A stretch of DNA of 64,000 bases, from NCBI GenBank assembly GCA_036365455.1, contig JAWQUS010000002.1, positions 7,316,001 to 7,380,000 on the forward strand, written 5' to 3'. The stretch comes from Macrosoma leucophasiata (taxonomy: Eukaryota > Arthropoda > Insecta > Lepidoptera > Hedylidae). The notes under the pieces are model-generated. The model saw nothing but the letters and a program-made list of their open reading frames with translations, was not told the origin of the DNA and ran no database searches. Numbering within the stretch: the first letter of the stretch is position 1; every line of letters begins with the position of its first letter. A program made the translations under genes and the position numbers. Positions 23,081-35,300 of the stretch are shown in pieces.

Positions 23081-23811
23081 GGTCGCAACCAAAGAGTCAC
23101 CATATAAAGAGGTCATACACAATTAGAAGCACGCAAGGCTTCTTCAAATAGCGCCAGTGAGCAATAAAAAAATAAACAAGTCAGGATCACGGCAAGTCTT
23201 CACGGGATGTGAAACGTGATCACAGACGATACTGCAATTATTTCAAGCAGTCGCTAATCGTCGAAAAATTGTCTCTAGCTACACTTTTAATAAAAATATG
23301 CTGATTTCAGTGTCAAAAAAAATGGAATATTTTATGATGATATCAACTTTAGTCCTCACTGAAGTTGGGTAACAAAAAATACACAACATATCAAGAAAAA
23401 CAGACGGGCACGATTTTTTTATTATATATTTGTTATTTCGTAATTATTGAGAAAGAAAGAATATAAGAAGAAAAAACACGTGGAACAAAAAAATATGCCT
23501 AATTTAATATTGACAGGGCAGAATAGGCTCTGGTAGACAGATATTTATGATTAAATATCAATTATTAAGATATAGGTAAAAAATATGGATTTTAGTTGCA
23601 GTGGATCTGAATCCTAGACTTTATATTAATCAAGGAAAATTAATGATAAGTACCATCTATTCTGTGAAACTTGAAAACCTTATAATTTGTAGAAACCACA
23701 AGCAGAAACGTTCGTCCGATCAAAAGGTCCAAACCCTCGCTCGGCACGAAAATTATGCACAAAATAAAATTACTTACGTAGACAACTGACGTGATCATAT
23801 CTATATCTATA
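23081..23811. other. Kinesin intron 2, nothing recognised
   Basis: AT-rich; short open frames only, none supported. Confidence 0.55.
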
Positions 23812-24119
23812 CATCTATACAAATAAATAAAATTGGAGTGTCTGAAAATAACCGCTTTTTACTAAATGCATAGGTATGTATAGTATGTATACACGGTACA
23901 TATACCAAAACAACATTTTTTACAATTTTTGTGTCTGTCTGTCTGTCTGTTTGTTCCCGCTAATCTCGGGATCGGCTGGACCGATTTTGACGGGACTTTC
24001 ACTGGCAGATAGCTTATGAGTAACTTAGGCTTTGATACTAGCTACGCTCACGACTTCGTCCGGGTACATACTGAACAATCATAAATTCTAACGTGGATGA
24101 AGTCGAGGGCACAGCTAGT
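23812..24119 (+). repeat. Repeat G, single-unit copy
   Basis: Same ends as the copy at 9605 (CATCTATACAAATAAATAAA to GTCGAGGGCACAGCTAGTG) but with only one GACGGGAC unit, so it lacks the tandem expansion. Confidence 0.75.
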
Positions 24120-24639
24120 GTTACAATAATAACAAAAGCACATTCAATGTAACGATACGTAAACACCTGTTTAAACTATTCAACTTGCCTATCAGCAAAT
24201 TCAAAAATTAAACAACGAAAACAAATTGGTAGGAACACTTTATTTAACCACTCTCAACAAAAGAGAGTAAAGTCCCAAAAAGAACAATATTTGCCAGACA
24301 ATCTGAGAATACAAGGAAAAGATGTAGGAAACAGCATAGCGAACAGGACAACACACAATACTATGATGAAATAGTACCTAGTACCTGCATTGAGTAAGAA
24401 ACCTCAAAAATAGTTATATTTTAATTAATTATTCTAGTGGACAACTTCTCCTTTAGGGCAATGAGATCAATATAATAGAGTAGACACCGGGAACAAACAG
24501 CCGCTTCCGTTTTTAAATTGATTTGACAGATATTTTGTATGACGTTTACGTCAGCTGTCATGTTACTATGAGAAAGTGCTGGTAATTGTATGCAAAACAC
24601 TGGAACCATACTATCAAGGGGAATGTCCAGTCTAGTACT
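24120..24639. other. Kinesin intron 2, nothing recognised
   Basis: Only the short repeat AAATTGATTTGACAGATATT near 24515, shared with 8875-8900, stands out. Confidence 0.5.
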
Positions 24640-24915
24640 TTAGTACATATAGATCAATGCGTCAGGGTTCTCGATCCCTAGGTCAGGGAGTAGATAACTA
24701 GGGTCAGGACAATTGGGAATTTCCCGGTAGTTTCCCCGTGCCACACTCGTCGTAGTTTGGTAACGTGTTCGCAGATATCAATAGACTAACCACCTATTAC
24801 ATGGAAACAAAACGTAACTGGTGAACCGTGGTTGTTTGCATGACATGTGTTCTTGAATTAATGCATTTACCCCTGTCTACCCCTTACTGAAATACAGGCG
24901 TGAAGTTACGTTTTT
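24640..24915 (+). repeat. SINE-C, diverged
   Basis: Recognisable from TTTGGTAACGTGTTCGCAGA to CAGGCGTGAAGTTACG; the tRNA-like head at 24660-24690 (GTTCTCGATCCC) is decayed. Confidence 0.6.
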
Positions 24916-26021
24916 AAGCAACAAAGATCCCTTGAAAACCAACAATAAACTCAGTCACGGTTTTTTTAATAGGTTCTATAAAGTAAACATTGTTTTTTTT
25001 AATTATTAAAGAACTTCTTTACCTCTTTTTTATTTAAAACCAGCTGACCCGGCAAACTTCGTACATATTGCCTCAGAATGAAATAATGTTGTCAAAGGTT
25101 TTATAGATACGGACTATTTGTATGGAAAAATAAAATTGTGGTTTTTACTATTTCAATTTCTTCATATTTTCTTATTGTATTTTCTTATATTTTATAATTT
25201 TTTACTTTTCAGTTTTGAAGTAGGTTTTTCTGAGACGTAGTTATATTTATTACAGATAAACGATCACTTAGAATTAAGAGAGCGAGTAATGGGAGGAAGG
25301 GGGAATACCAGATATCAGCTTGCTTTAAAAACAGAGAAAAATAATTTCTAATATATGTTTAGTATAGTATGTTATGTTTACGAGTATTATAGTATGATTA
25401 ACGAATTTTGTGCCTGTCGAAGAGGCACAAGCAATGCTTTGCTTGTAGCTTTGCTAGTGTATAAGCGGACTGCTTCCACCACAGAAATTCACAGAACAGT
25501 TCACAACATTAACTATTTGGAACAGATAAGAAAGGAGCATACGGAAGTTTGAAGTAGTTTTTCTTGGGAACGCAGAACGAGAGAGTGGGAATAAGATAGA
25601 TAAGTACCTACGTAGTAGTACGTACCTACATAAAACAACTTTTATAATTGGGTTCAGTAAGAAATGAGAAAATTGTATGTGTATTCCAGCGATAAAAAAC
25701 AAGTCTTGAAGGGCTTTTGGCTTTGAATTTTTTTTTCCCTCGTGGTGGTATATCCACCACCAAGACACAAGAGAAGCACCGATAGGACACAGTCTGAGAT
25801 TTATTAAACTGAACCGGATGTTTTTCAACATTTCGATGTAGCTTCGCTGTAGATGAGAGGACTATTGCACGCAGAAGCAGGTTTACAAGAAAGCAGTTTA
25901 TTTTTGCAACAAAATAATTTCGCAGAAAGCTAGTTAAAAACAGAGTGAGTAAACGTTCGTTATGAACGAATTTTGCGACAGGGCCGGATTAAAGGTAAAC
26001 ACTCTCATACGGTGGTATCCT
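24916..26021. other. Kinesin intron 2, no gene seen
   Basis: 25040-25140 (CAGCTGACCCGGCAAACTTC) resembles a lepidopteran retroposon end. CAGGGCCGGATTAA at 25980 looks like a hAT terminus without a partner. The 125-codon open frame at 25454-25831 shows no domain. Confidence 0.45.
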
Positions 26022-26305
26022 GGTGGTAGAGTTCCAAGTGTAGGCTCGAGGGCGTAGGCACCACCGCATTACCTAATCTATCTGCCGCTAAATGGTAGTG
26101 ATCGGTACTATCGTGTTCCGGTTAGATGATAATGTACGAGTATAGCCCCGTTATAACTTTCACAGAGACATGACACCTTAGGTCTCAGGGGTAGCAACAC
26201 ATATGCATTTTGACCTATAGTTTTTATGTAGATCTCTAGAGGCTGCAGTTATCACTTAGCATCAATGTGATTGTATGCTTGTTTGCCACTTTCATATGTA
26301 ATGAA
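26022..26305 (+). repeat. SINE-A, near full-length
   Basis: From TCCTGGTGGTAGAGTTCC to TTGTTTGCCACTTTCATATG, immediately followed by the start of an opposite-strand SINE-A tail (GGTGGCAAACAAAAAAA). Confidence 0.75.
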
Positions 26306-26467
26306 GGTGGCAAACAAAAAAAAAAGTTTAAATTTCATGAGTAGCAATATACACAAAGAAATAATTTTATCGCAGGGCTGAACTAAGGGCTTCTGCAAGT
26401 TTCAAGTATCTTTTTGTACCTGAAAATTAGAAGACAGAGAGAGGAGAAATTGCAGGCATATATTTTC

Positions 26468-26519
26468 TGCGCGCATGGCCCCGCGGTTGGTGTAGATCGT
26501 AAGCGATCTACTCGGTTAA
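26468..26519 (+). repeat. SINE-B 5' fragment
   Basis: Just the first ~50 bp (GCGCGCATGGCCCCGCGG then GTAAGCGATCTACTCGG), lying in the 3' part of the LINE. Confidence 0.6.
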
Positions 26520-27124
26520 ATAGTTCCAGTATGTACATGCTTGTCAGGGTTAAGATTCCTAAATTGGTGAAATGGGGTCTGCAGGATTGGGTGCTGTCAA
26601 TATTTATAATAATACGTATTAACTTCTTTTGGATTAGGAAAACATCTTCTACATTTGTAGCATTTCCCCATAGGATAAGGCCATAACTTAACCAAGAGTG
26701 TGCATATGCGTAGTACGCTGCTAGTGCAGTATTTTTATCAGTGCTTACTTTAAGTTCGTAGAGCGCATATGAGAATCTGCTTAGTTTAGATTTAAGGTTT
26801 TCAATGTGCGTTTTCCAGTTTAAATTAGTGTCAATTTGTAAAACTAACAATGTACACGTTTTAATCTTTTCTAGGCGGATATTATCAATTTGTAACTCAA
26901 TGTCTAATGGTGATTTTTGGTGAGGTATGAATTCTATTAGTTTCGTTTTTTCGTAGTTTACTTTAAGATTATGGGCCTCTAACCAATTTATGACAAGCCT
27001 GAAAGTTTGGTTTAAGCGATTCGTGAAATCAACAGTATTTTCATACTCAAATAAAAGCGATACGTCGTCTGCGAACAATACACAATGCGTGTCAATTATT
27101 TTAGGAAGTTGATTTATATATAAT

Positions 27125-27314
27125 ACTAGCGGCCCGCCCCGGCTTCGCCCGCGCTGCTCTGCTCCTATTAGTCATAGCGTAATGTAAGCTATCCTATCTC
27201 TCAAGTTGGATCGAACTGCACATGGTGTGCGAGTTTTAATATAATCGGTTAAGTGGTTTAGGAGTCCATTGAGGACAAACATTGTGACACGAGATTTATA
27301 TATATTAAGATATA
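27125..27314 (+). repeat. Repeat F inserted in a LINE
   Basis: Almost identical to 7236-7426. Removing it rejoins the LINE frame from ILFLI to YINQLPKII, so it inserted after the LINE. The flanks are AT-rich and do not resolve a clear duplication. Confidence 0.8.
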
Positions 27315-28144
27315 AGAAAAAGTATACATCCTAGGACGCTTCCCTGTGGAATAGAGCAGTTAAGTACTTTTTTATCAGACAAACACTTTTCTATTGTATT
27401 TGTTTTTATGTTGTGAAAGTCAATTTGAACATATTGTTTTCTATTTTTGAGGTACGACTTCAGCCATTCGTACGCAATACCTCTTATTCCTACGTCATAT
27501 AGTTTTGAGAGAAGGATATCAAATTTCACTCTATCATATGCCTTTGTCATATCCAGCAGGATACCTACCGCGTATTTCTTTTCATTTATATATGTTTAGG
27601 CTTGCTGGATATATTTATATACTGCTAGAACTGTAGATCGACCTCTTCGATTTTTACTTAAAATATTATTTTTCTCTAAGTAATCGTATAATTATGCGGT
27701 TAGACATATATACATCGCTCTTTCAAATTCTTTTGATATGGATGGCAGAAGGGCTATTGGTCTACAGTTTTTATGTTTTGTCTTATCACCTTTTTTATGT
27801 ATCGGTTTTACGATTGAATTTTTTAATAAGTCCGGAAAGGCACCCTCTACAAATGATTGATTGATCAATGTTGTAAGAGGTTGGACAAATTGATCAACGC
27901 ACTTTTTTAAAATCATCGAGGGCAATTCGTCAGAGCCGAAACTACGTTTGTTTTTTAAATTACTCAGTATACATTTTATTTCACTCTCGTTTACTGGCCT
28001 TAGGTATATACTGTTTGTTGGTTTATTGCAAACGTTCGTGTTCGTGGTGGTCGTGGTTTTATTTGGGCTGGATTGACCAACCATGGCAAAATAATTATTA
28101 AAGCTATTTGCAACTTTTAGTATCTAGCTTTTTAGTATTTGTAT

Positions 28145-29353
28145 CTGGCTGGTTTTGGTATCATTGAAAGTTAAAATTTTAAAGAACATAATTCTAAATT
28201 CAAATAAGGCTGATTGCTAATGTGTGATTTTCATTTGTTTTTCGTACTGTCAAGATGAGTGAATCTAATGAAGAAATTCGATACATTTTTAAATTATACT
28301 GCAAAAAAGGTAAAAATGCAACGCAAGCCGCGAAAAACATTTGCGATGTTTATGGACCTAGTGCAGTGTCTGTGAGAGTAGCACAAATTTGGTTTAAGCG
28401 TTTTCAATCCGGAAATTTTGATGTTAAAGATGCACCTCGCTCTGGTCGCCCTATTACGGATAAAATGGATGCCATTTTTGAAAAAGTGGAGCAAGATCGA
28501 CATATCAGTAGTTACGACGTAGCTGAAGAACTCAGAATTGATCACAAAACAGTTTTGGCGCATTTGAAAAAAGCTGGGTACAAAAAAAAGCTCGATATTT
28601 GGGTACCTCACGAGCTCACTGAAAGAAACCTAATGAACCGTGTACTCATTTGTGATTCTTTATTACGACGTAATGAAACCGAATCATTTTTGAAGAAGTG
28701 ACAACTGGTGATGAAAAGTGTATCACGTACGACAAGAACGTGCGAAAAAGGTCGTGGTCAAAGGCCGGTCAGGCTTCACAGACTGTGGCGAAACCCGGGT
28801 TAACTCGCAATAAGGTGATGTTGTGTGTGTGGTGGGATTGGAAGGGCATTATTCATTATGAGCTATTACCACCAGACAGGACTATCGATTCTGAACTCTA
28901 CTGCGAACAACTGATGAGATTAAAGCAAGAAGTTGAGAGAAAGCGGCCGGAATTGATCAACAGAAGGGGTGTGGTAGTATCATGATAACGCTAGACCTCA
29001 CATATCTATAGTCACTCAGCAAAAATTAAGAGAGTTTGACTGGGAGGTGTTAATGCATCCGCCGTATAGTCCTGACCTTGCACCTTCAGATTTCCACCTG
29101 TTTCGGTCTCTTCAGAATTCTTTATGCAATGTTAGGTTAACATCACGAGAAGACTGCCAAATCCACTTGTCGCGGTATTTTGATGAGAAGTCCCAAAATT
29201 TTTATAGCAATGGGATCATGTCCCTACCTACAAGATGGCAAAAGGTTATCGAACAAAATGGTACATACATACTTTAGTTAAATTTAAATAAACTATATTA
29301 AAAATGTTTTGAATTATATTAAAAAATGCGAAGAAACTTTTTCTCCAACCTAA
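28145..29353 (+). mobile_element. mariner element, 5' end missing
   Basis: The 3' terminal inverted repeat reads, inward from 29353, TTAGGTTGGAGAAAAAGTTT, the standard mariner end, followed by a TA at 29354-29355. No matching 5' terminus is present: the sequence upstream of the transposase passes directly into the 5' edge of the minus-strand LINE near 28120-28145. It lies in the kinesin intron after exon 2, 65 bp from that exon's splice donor, in antisense to the gene. Confidence 0.88.
28255..29277 (+). pseudogene. mariner transposase, two frameshifts
   Basis: Block 1 (28255-28701) holds the paired helix-turn-helix DNA-binding domain, GRPITDKMDAI and WVPHELTERNLMNR (the WVPHEL signature). 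Block 2 (28698-28985) carries TGDEK with the first catalytic Asp; the usual Trp after it is Cys. Block 3 (about 28980-29277) carries HDNARPH (second Asp) and YSPDLAPSDFHLF (third Asp, D34D type). Frame breaks lie near 28695 and 28980. Intact members are about 340-350 aa, so all domains are present but the enzyme cannot be made. Confidence 0.93.
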
Positions 29354-29418
29354 TATTTACGTCTAAGATCGTGTCGCTTTTTTATGTTGTTTAGCGTCGC
29401 ATCAAATAGTGAACTCAC

Positions 29419-29497
29419 CTTAACATTTGTAATAGATACGGTGTTCTCGTTCACTACACTCACAACTTGAACACGATCTTTTTCCGATTTCAGTTCC
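29419..29497 (-). CDS. Kinesin motor gene, exon 2
   Basis: A 79-bp exon: one base completing Lys-16, then residues 17-42 (ELKSEKDRVQVVSVVNEN, then TVSITNVK). The acceptor is ACATTTTCAG before 29497, the donor AAG|GTGAGT below 29419, a strong site. It corresponds to the stretch after the RPF strand in kinesin-3 motors, where ITNxK precedes the GDSxRER block. It is followed by a 7.4-kb intron that holds the mariner, a LINE and several SINEs. Confidence 0.88.
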
Positions 29498-29571
29498 CTG
29501 AAAATGTTATAATTTTTCATTATCCTTTTCATAGAACAAAGTTATTGCACTTACATAATTTTAAAACGAAC

Positions 29572-29618
29572 TTTTCAGTAAATGGTCGAACTCTTATAGC
29601 TAATTTTACGTTAGACAT
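29572..29618 (-). CDS. Kinesin motor gene, start exon
   Basis: The ATG at 29618 opens MSNVKLAIRVRPFTE, the first strand of a kinesin motor domain (RVRPF at residues 9-13). The exon ends after two bases of Lys-16; joining to exon 2 gives RPFTEKELKSEKD without a break. The intron would be 74 bp (29498-29571) with an unusual donor, GTTCGT; the later GTAAGT at 29552 would break the frame. A possible arthropod initiator TCAGTC lies on the minus strand at 29656-29661, 38 nt upstream. The protein start is clear; the donor is the weak point. Confidence 0.8.
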
Positions 29619-30979
29619 TTCTCCAAAACAATTTTAGTCACGACGGTAACGTATGGACTGAAATAGTGGCAGTTTAGTGAAACTAACAACAAGTTTGAAG
29701 ACACTGCACCGCTTTGTAGAGTGCACCCAACAAAGTTATTTTAAGACGCTTCCTGCGTTTTTGGGAACATACTTTGTTTTAATGACAAGAATAGGTAGTG
29801 GGAGACAGTTTGACAGAGTTCGTTGATTCTGATTTGAAATAGTTTTGATCGTTATATATTACAATTGGAAGTGGTGTCTTTTCTGTAATTGTTATACTAT
29901 TCTGTAATTCTTAACAATAAAAATCATTTGCCACTTCGAAGTAGGTATCTCTCCAAATTTACAACTATATTTTGTACTGTTGTTTGTTTCCAAAGTAATA
30001 AATATGATACACATAAGACTGTAACTTTTATGTTACTCTCTGGTGACGCTTATTTAGATTAGGTGCCTGATGTAGGTAGGTATGTGTCGAGTTGCGACTA
30101 TCCCAAAACCAGAAATTATGTTTAGGTATATGAAAGTTAATTTGTCACTAAAGTACATGTTACCTACCTATCCAAGAAGCGGGAGGAAATCTCATCATAG
30201 TTTTATACGGATGGTACTTGAATTTTACCTTCACCTGGGGGCCGACCGCCTAACTGAAATGCTGTCGTAATGCATTCGATTAAGAGGCCATCCGAGCGAT
30301 GCCATAATTAAAAAAAAAATACGCGGTCCGAAGCTGACAAGACAACACATGTAAAAAAACTGTAAAGTCAATTTTAATGGTATACATACATACCCTATAT
30401 CTGTGACTGACAAATCATTATCCCTCCCTCAGCACGTGAAGCGTAACAGGGGGATGGTTCGGGGGTGGAGGATTTCCTCATTCCCCGGGCCTGTCTGCCC
30501 CCGAAGCATCGGGCAACAGGGGGCGTGATCGTTAACGGGATAAACATAAAAAAAAAATCCTATGAGCTTTGCTGGTAACCATTAGTGAACCAGAGGTCAA
30601 AAATTCAAAATGCAAATGTGTTGCTACCCATGATGCTTACGCTGTGATAATAATTTAATACGGTTTTGTGTTATTTATGTATTGTATGTATGTTATTTAT
30701 GTATAGGTATATACATACATACCTATTTCCAAAATTTTGAAAAGACATGTCGGATGTTACCAAAATCCGAAATTAAATATCTATATTATTTTATTTTTCT
30801 TTAAGTTCGTAATTACAGTTTACGGGAGAAAAAACTGTTTTGAAGCGTCGGTAATAATTTAATATTCGTCATGATAAAAAGTTTTTTACTTTGAGACGAA
30901 TCAGACCGATAAGTTCATAACAAAATGTCTAACTCGAAAAGTAATCACGTGAAAAAAATCACTAGATGTAACCGCACCA
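29619..30979. other. Upstream of the kinesin gene, no other gene seen
   Basis: The first ~100 bp probably hold the kinesin promoter and 5' leader. 30420-30540 is a GC-rich patch of unknown origin (CCCCGAAGCATCGGGCAAC). 30572-30640 is a SINE-A scrap. Confidence 0.5.
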
Positions 30980-31248
30980 GTAGAACAATAATCTATACTT
31001 ATGTATATATTCACGGTACATATAACAAAGCAACATTTTTTACTATTTTTGTCTGTCTGTCTGTCTGTTTGGCGGGGCTAATCTTGAGAACGGCTGGACC
31101 GATTTTGACGGGACTTTCACAGGCAGATAGCTGATATTATAAGGAGTAACTATGGCTACTTTTATACTAGCTGCGCCCACGACTTCGTCCGGGAAGATAC
31201 TGAACAATCATAAATTCTTACGCGGGCGAAGTCGCGGGCACCGCTTGT
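30980..31248 (+). repeat. Repeat G, single-unit copy
   Basis: From ATCTATACTTATGTATATAT to GCGAAGTCGCGGGCACCGCT, with one GACGGGAC unit and the terminal palindrome. The leftmost family bases are missing. Confidence 0.72.
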
Positions 31249-31432
31249 CCCCAATTAAAGCACTTCTATCGTTATAGTCGGTTACGATATTATTTACTGG
31301 CTATACCTACCTATAAGTATAAAAAAAAATGTTTAATGCACGCGAAAAAAAACGGGTAAAAGTCGTTTTATTTCAATTAATTTATTGACAACATAATCAT
31401 ATCACATTACCGAAGTCCGAGAGAAAATTCAA

Positions 31433-31640
31433 TTTTATGTAATGAAGGTGGCAAACAAGCATGCAGTTCACATTGATGTTAAGTGATGACTGCAGGCTAT
31501 AGACACTTACACAATGACCAGAAGTCAAAATGCCGCTGCGTTGTCACCCCTGGAACCTTATTTATTAATTTATTATGTCTCTTTAATAGTTATAACGATA
31601 TACGGCCATACTTACATAACCATCTCATTATTTATTTATT
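31433..31640 (-). repeat. SINE-A, truncated
   Basis: Starts TTTTATGTAATGAAGGTGGC and fades after TCACCCCTGGAACC, so the A-box end is missing. Confidence 0.7.
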
Positions 31641-32395
31641 TAATTAGATACATAATTATTTAATTATTATTATGGTCTATTATAGTTTATTTTAATTTTT
31701 CACACCGTCATATTATTTATTAATATGGTGTGAAAAAAGACTTCGAATTTCCTGGGAAAATATAAATTATCTATACTTATAATAAATCTGTAGAAGTGTC
31801 AATTCTGTACATTAAAAATATTGATTAATATTGATTATTTTTAATTTTAAGTTAGTTAATACTGCGGATGTTATACATGCCTTTAAGTCTATTAATATTA
31901 AGAACACAACTGATTTATGGGGCTTATCTGTAAAAGTTGCATATGAAATAATGGATGTGATTGCACCTTACCTAGCGGCAATGTTTAATAATAGTATTGT
32001 AAGTGGTATATTTCCTGACTTAATGAAACAAAGTAAAGTGATTCCTCTTTTTAAATCTGGTAGTACAAGTGACCCCACAAATATTAGACCAATTTCTGTA
32101 CTACCTGTCTTAAGTAAAATTTTTGAAAAACTTATTTTAATTCAACTACTTGCACACTTTAACCATCATAAACTTTTACATTGTCGACAGTTTGGATTTA
32201 CTAGGGGTCGTTCAACTACCGATGCAGGTGTTGAACTTGTCAAACACATTTTTGAAGCTTGGAAAAAATTACATAATGCACTAGGGGTATTCTGTGACTT
32301 ATCTAAAGCATTTGATTGCGTTCAGCATGAAACATTGGTCAGAAAGTTATATCACTACGGCCTTCGAGATACCGCTCTCGAGCTTATGACTTCAT

Positions 32396-35300
32396 TTTTT
32401 TTTTTTTTTTTTTTTTTTTATGTCTGAAGATTGACAGACAAGCAAACGGGCCACCTGATGGAAAGTGGTCACCGTCGCCTATGAACATTTGCAACACCAG
32501 GGGAGTTGCCAACGCGCTGCCAGCCCTGAAGGACTCTTTTGACGCCATTTTTGAAGAACCCCATATTGTAGCACCTAGGGAACACCTCAGAGGGAAGTTC
32601 GTTCCACAATTTACACGTTCTGGGCAGGAACGAACGTGAAAACCGCACCGTTGAGCACTGCCAGGTGTCCAGTCGGTGTGGGTGGAACTTCTCTCTTCGG
32701 CGGGTAGTACGGTGTAGGAAAAGAGACGGTGGCACCATGTCAAACAGTTCCGCAGAGCACTCACCATTGTAGAGACGGTACAACACGCACAGACTCCCAA
32801 TGTCTCTGCGCAGGCTCAGATGTTCGAGCCTGTCGGTAAGTCCTGGATCGTTAACAATACGAACGGCGCGTTTTTGTAGGGAGTCAAGTGGACCAAGCTG
32901 GTATTTGGGGGCTCCCGCCCACAAATGAGAGCAGTATTCCAGATGGGGCCGCACTTGGGCCTTATAAAGCTGTAGTAGCTGCCCCGATGTGAAATACTGC
33001 CTCGCTTTGTTAAGCACCCCCAACTTTTTGGATGCCAACTTGGTCTTACACTCAATGTGACTCCCGAATTGCACTTCGTTCGATATGTCAACGCCCAGGA
33101 TACCGATACTCTTATCAACGGCGAGCGGAATGCCCTGGAACTGTGGTGCTACAATGAATGGGGTTTTTTTTGCGGTGAACGCGCAGACTTGTGTCTTCGA
33201 GGGGTTAAACTGTACTAAATTAAGTCGACCCCAATCCGAGACCCGCTCCAGAGAGTGCTCGATTTCAGACACAAGTCTAGTCCTGCTTTCCTCGATAAGT
33301 GTCCGAGAGGCATTTGCACGGCTAGTGTAGTGTGCATCTCCCGTACTATCATCAGCATAGCAATGAAAATTGGAGTTTTGCTCCAATATTTCATTGATAT
33401 GCAGAAGAAAAAGCGTGGGAGATAACACAGAGCCTTGCGGCACACCAGCGTTGATAGGTAGTCTGTCTGAGCGCTGACCGTCAACTAAGACTTGTATATA
33501 ACGCTCAGACAGAAAGCTGGCTGTCCAGTTGCATAGCCTCTCGGGAAGACCGTAGGATGGAAGTTTCGCGAGGAGTGCCCTGTGCCAGACCCGGTCAAAG
33601 GCCTTAGCAATGTCCAGGCTTACAGCCAATGCCTCCCCACTCTTGTCCAAGGCGTGGGACCAATGGTGCGTGAGATATACTAGAAGATCACCAGCAGATC
33701 TGCCATGACGAAATCCATATTGGCGGTCACTGATCAGCTGATGATCCTCTAGATACTGCAGCAGTTGAGTATTGATCACACGCTCCATGACTTTACAGAG
33801 TAGGGAGGTTATTGCTATGGGCCTATAATTGGCCGGGTCACTGCGATCCCCTTTTTTGGGTATCGGGTGCACGAGGGCGGTCTTCCACGCAGACGGTACG
33901 GTTCTTTGATCGTAGGAAAGCGAGAACAGGCGCGTCAGAACGGGGGTCAGCTCGGGAGCGCACATCCTCAACACCACCGCAGGGACGGAGTCCGGCCCAC
34001 TCGACTTCTTGACGTCAAGGGATAAAAGAGCTCGCCTGACGTTCTTCTGAGTGAATTTGACGTCAGGCATAGAGCTTTCACAGCGCGGGATGGTAGGCGC
34101 TGTGATACCCATGTCGTCAAGAGTCGAGTTTGAGGCAAAGAGGCTGCCCAGAAGGTCAGCTTTCTCTTTTGCCGTGTGGGCCAGGCTATCGTCAATTTTA
34201 CGCAGTGGTGGGAAAGATGACCGACAAAAATTCCCTTCGATAGCTTTGGCAAGAGACCAATAGGCACGGCTCCCGGGAGGGTGCCTCATTAGTCTCCTGC
34301 CAACTCTACCGATGTGCTTCGATTTCGCTTTGGCCATGCGCCGCTTAGTGGACCTGGATGCAGCGTTGAGTGCTCTCTTAAGGCCGGAGGCATTAGGATC
34401 CTTACAAGCGTGAGCCGCAGTCCAGGTTCTGTAAGCCTCCTGCTTGTGACTAGAAGCCACAGCACAGGACTTATCGAACCAGGGCTGGTACTGTCCGCCA
34501 ATGGATACCACAGAGTACGGAATGTAACATTCCATTCCCTGGTGTATCACATCGGTTACAGCATCGGCACACGTGCTCGGATCTTCCGACGAGAAACAAA
34601 GCTGCCTCCATGGGTAGGACGTCAGGAACTCCCTCAGTCCATCCCAGTCTGCCGACCTGTAATGCCACACTTGTCGAGTTGCCGAGGGCCGCAGCGGCGC
34701 TCGAACCGACAATGAGGTTTTTGTGCGTACCAGACAGTGGTCCGAGGATCCTAAGGGAGCCTCGACCACCACCTGATAGTTGGCAGGATGTGAGGTCAGC
34801 AGAAGATCCAGCAAAGAGGCAGTGTGACCCTCGACATCTGGTATCCGGGTAAACCCGGTTACAACTTGTGAGAGTCCATTAGCCAACGCGAAATCGTGTG
34901 CAGATCTTCCAGCGAAGTCCGTGATCCGGGAACTCAACCACTCCGTATGGTGTGCGTTAAAGTCACCAAGAATCACCAACTCCGCAGAAGGATACTGCAC
35001 AAGCACTGTGTCGACCACCTGTTGGATGTGCTCGAATAAGCGGGCTGTCTCCCCGTCTCCGCTATAGGACCTGTACACGCACGCGTATATTCGGGTAGAT
35101 CCACCGTAATCCACGCGTGCCCACAATAGCGACAGGTCCTTGTCTTCAAAATGGTCAAGACGGCGACAACAGACATCCTCTCGGACATACAGACATACCC
35201 CGGCGCGGCGAACGAAAGTGTTCTCCAGAGTATAGCCGGGGTAAGTAAGGTACGATGTGTCAAGTGGAGAGGATATTTGTGTCTCCGTCAGAAAGAGTAG

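Larger units (their letters stand above)
26383..28130 (-). pseudogene. Non-LTR retrotransposon RT, broken
   Basis: Three blocks, read downward from 28130: N-terminal palm with NSFNNYFA, KNKRSFGSDELPS and CRPIALLPSISKEFE (to 27692); then MTKAYDRVKFDILLSKLYD and SIPQGSVLGCILFL (27550-27305); then LFADDVSLLFEYE (catalytic FADD) and the C-terminal thumb with LSYGLILWGN (27078-26523). A stop and frameshift lie between blocks 1 and 2. Repeat F (27125-27314) interrupts the frame just before FADD. A SINE-B scrap lies at 26468. A CR1/Jockey-group enzyme is likely; the endonuclease is absent and it is 5'-truncated next to the mariner. Confidence 0.88.

Noticed and set aside
25454..25831. 125-codon minus-strand frame
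   Set aside because: No motif, no splice context; lies in an AT-rich intron with retroposon scraps.
34314..34852. Plus-strand open frames opposite the 969-codon LINE ORF
   Set aside because: Antisense shadows of the LINE reverse transcriptase.
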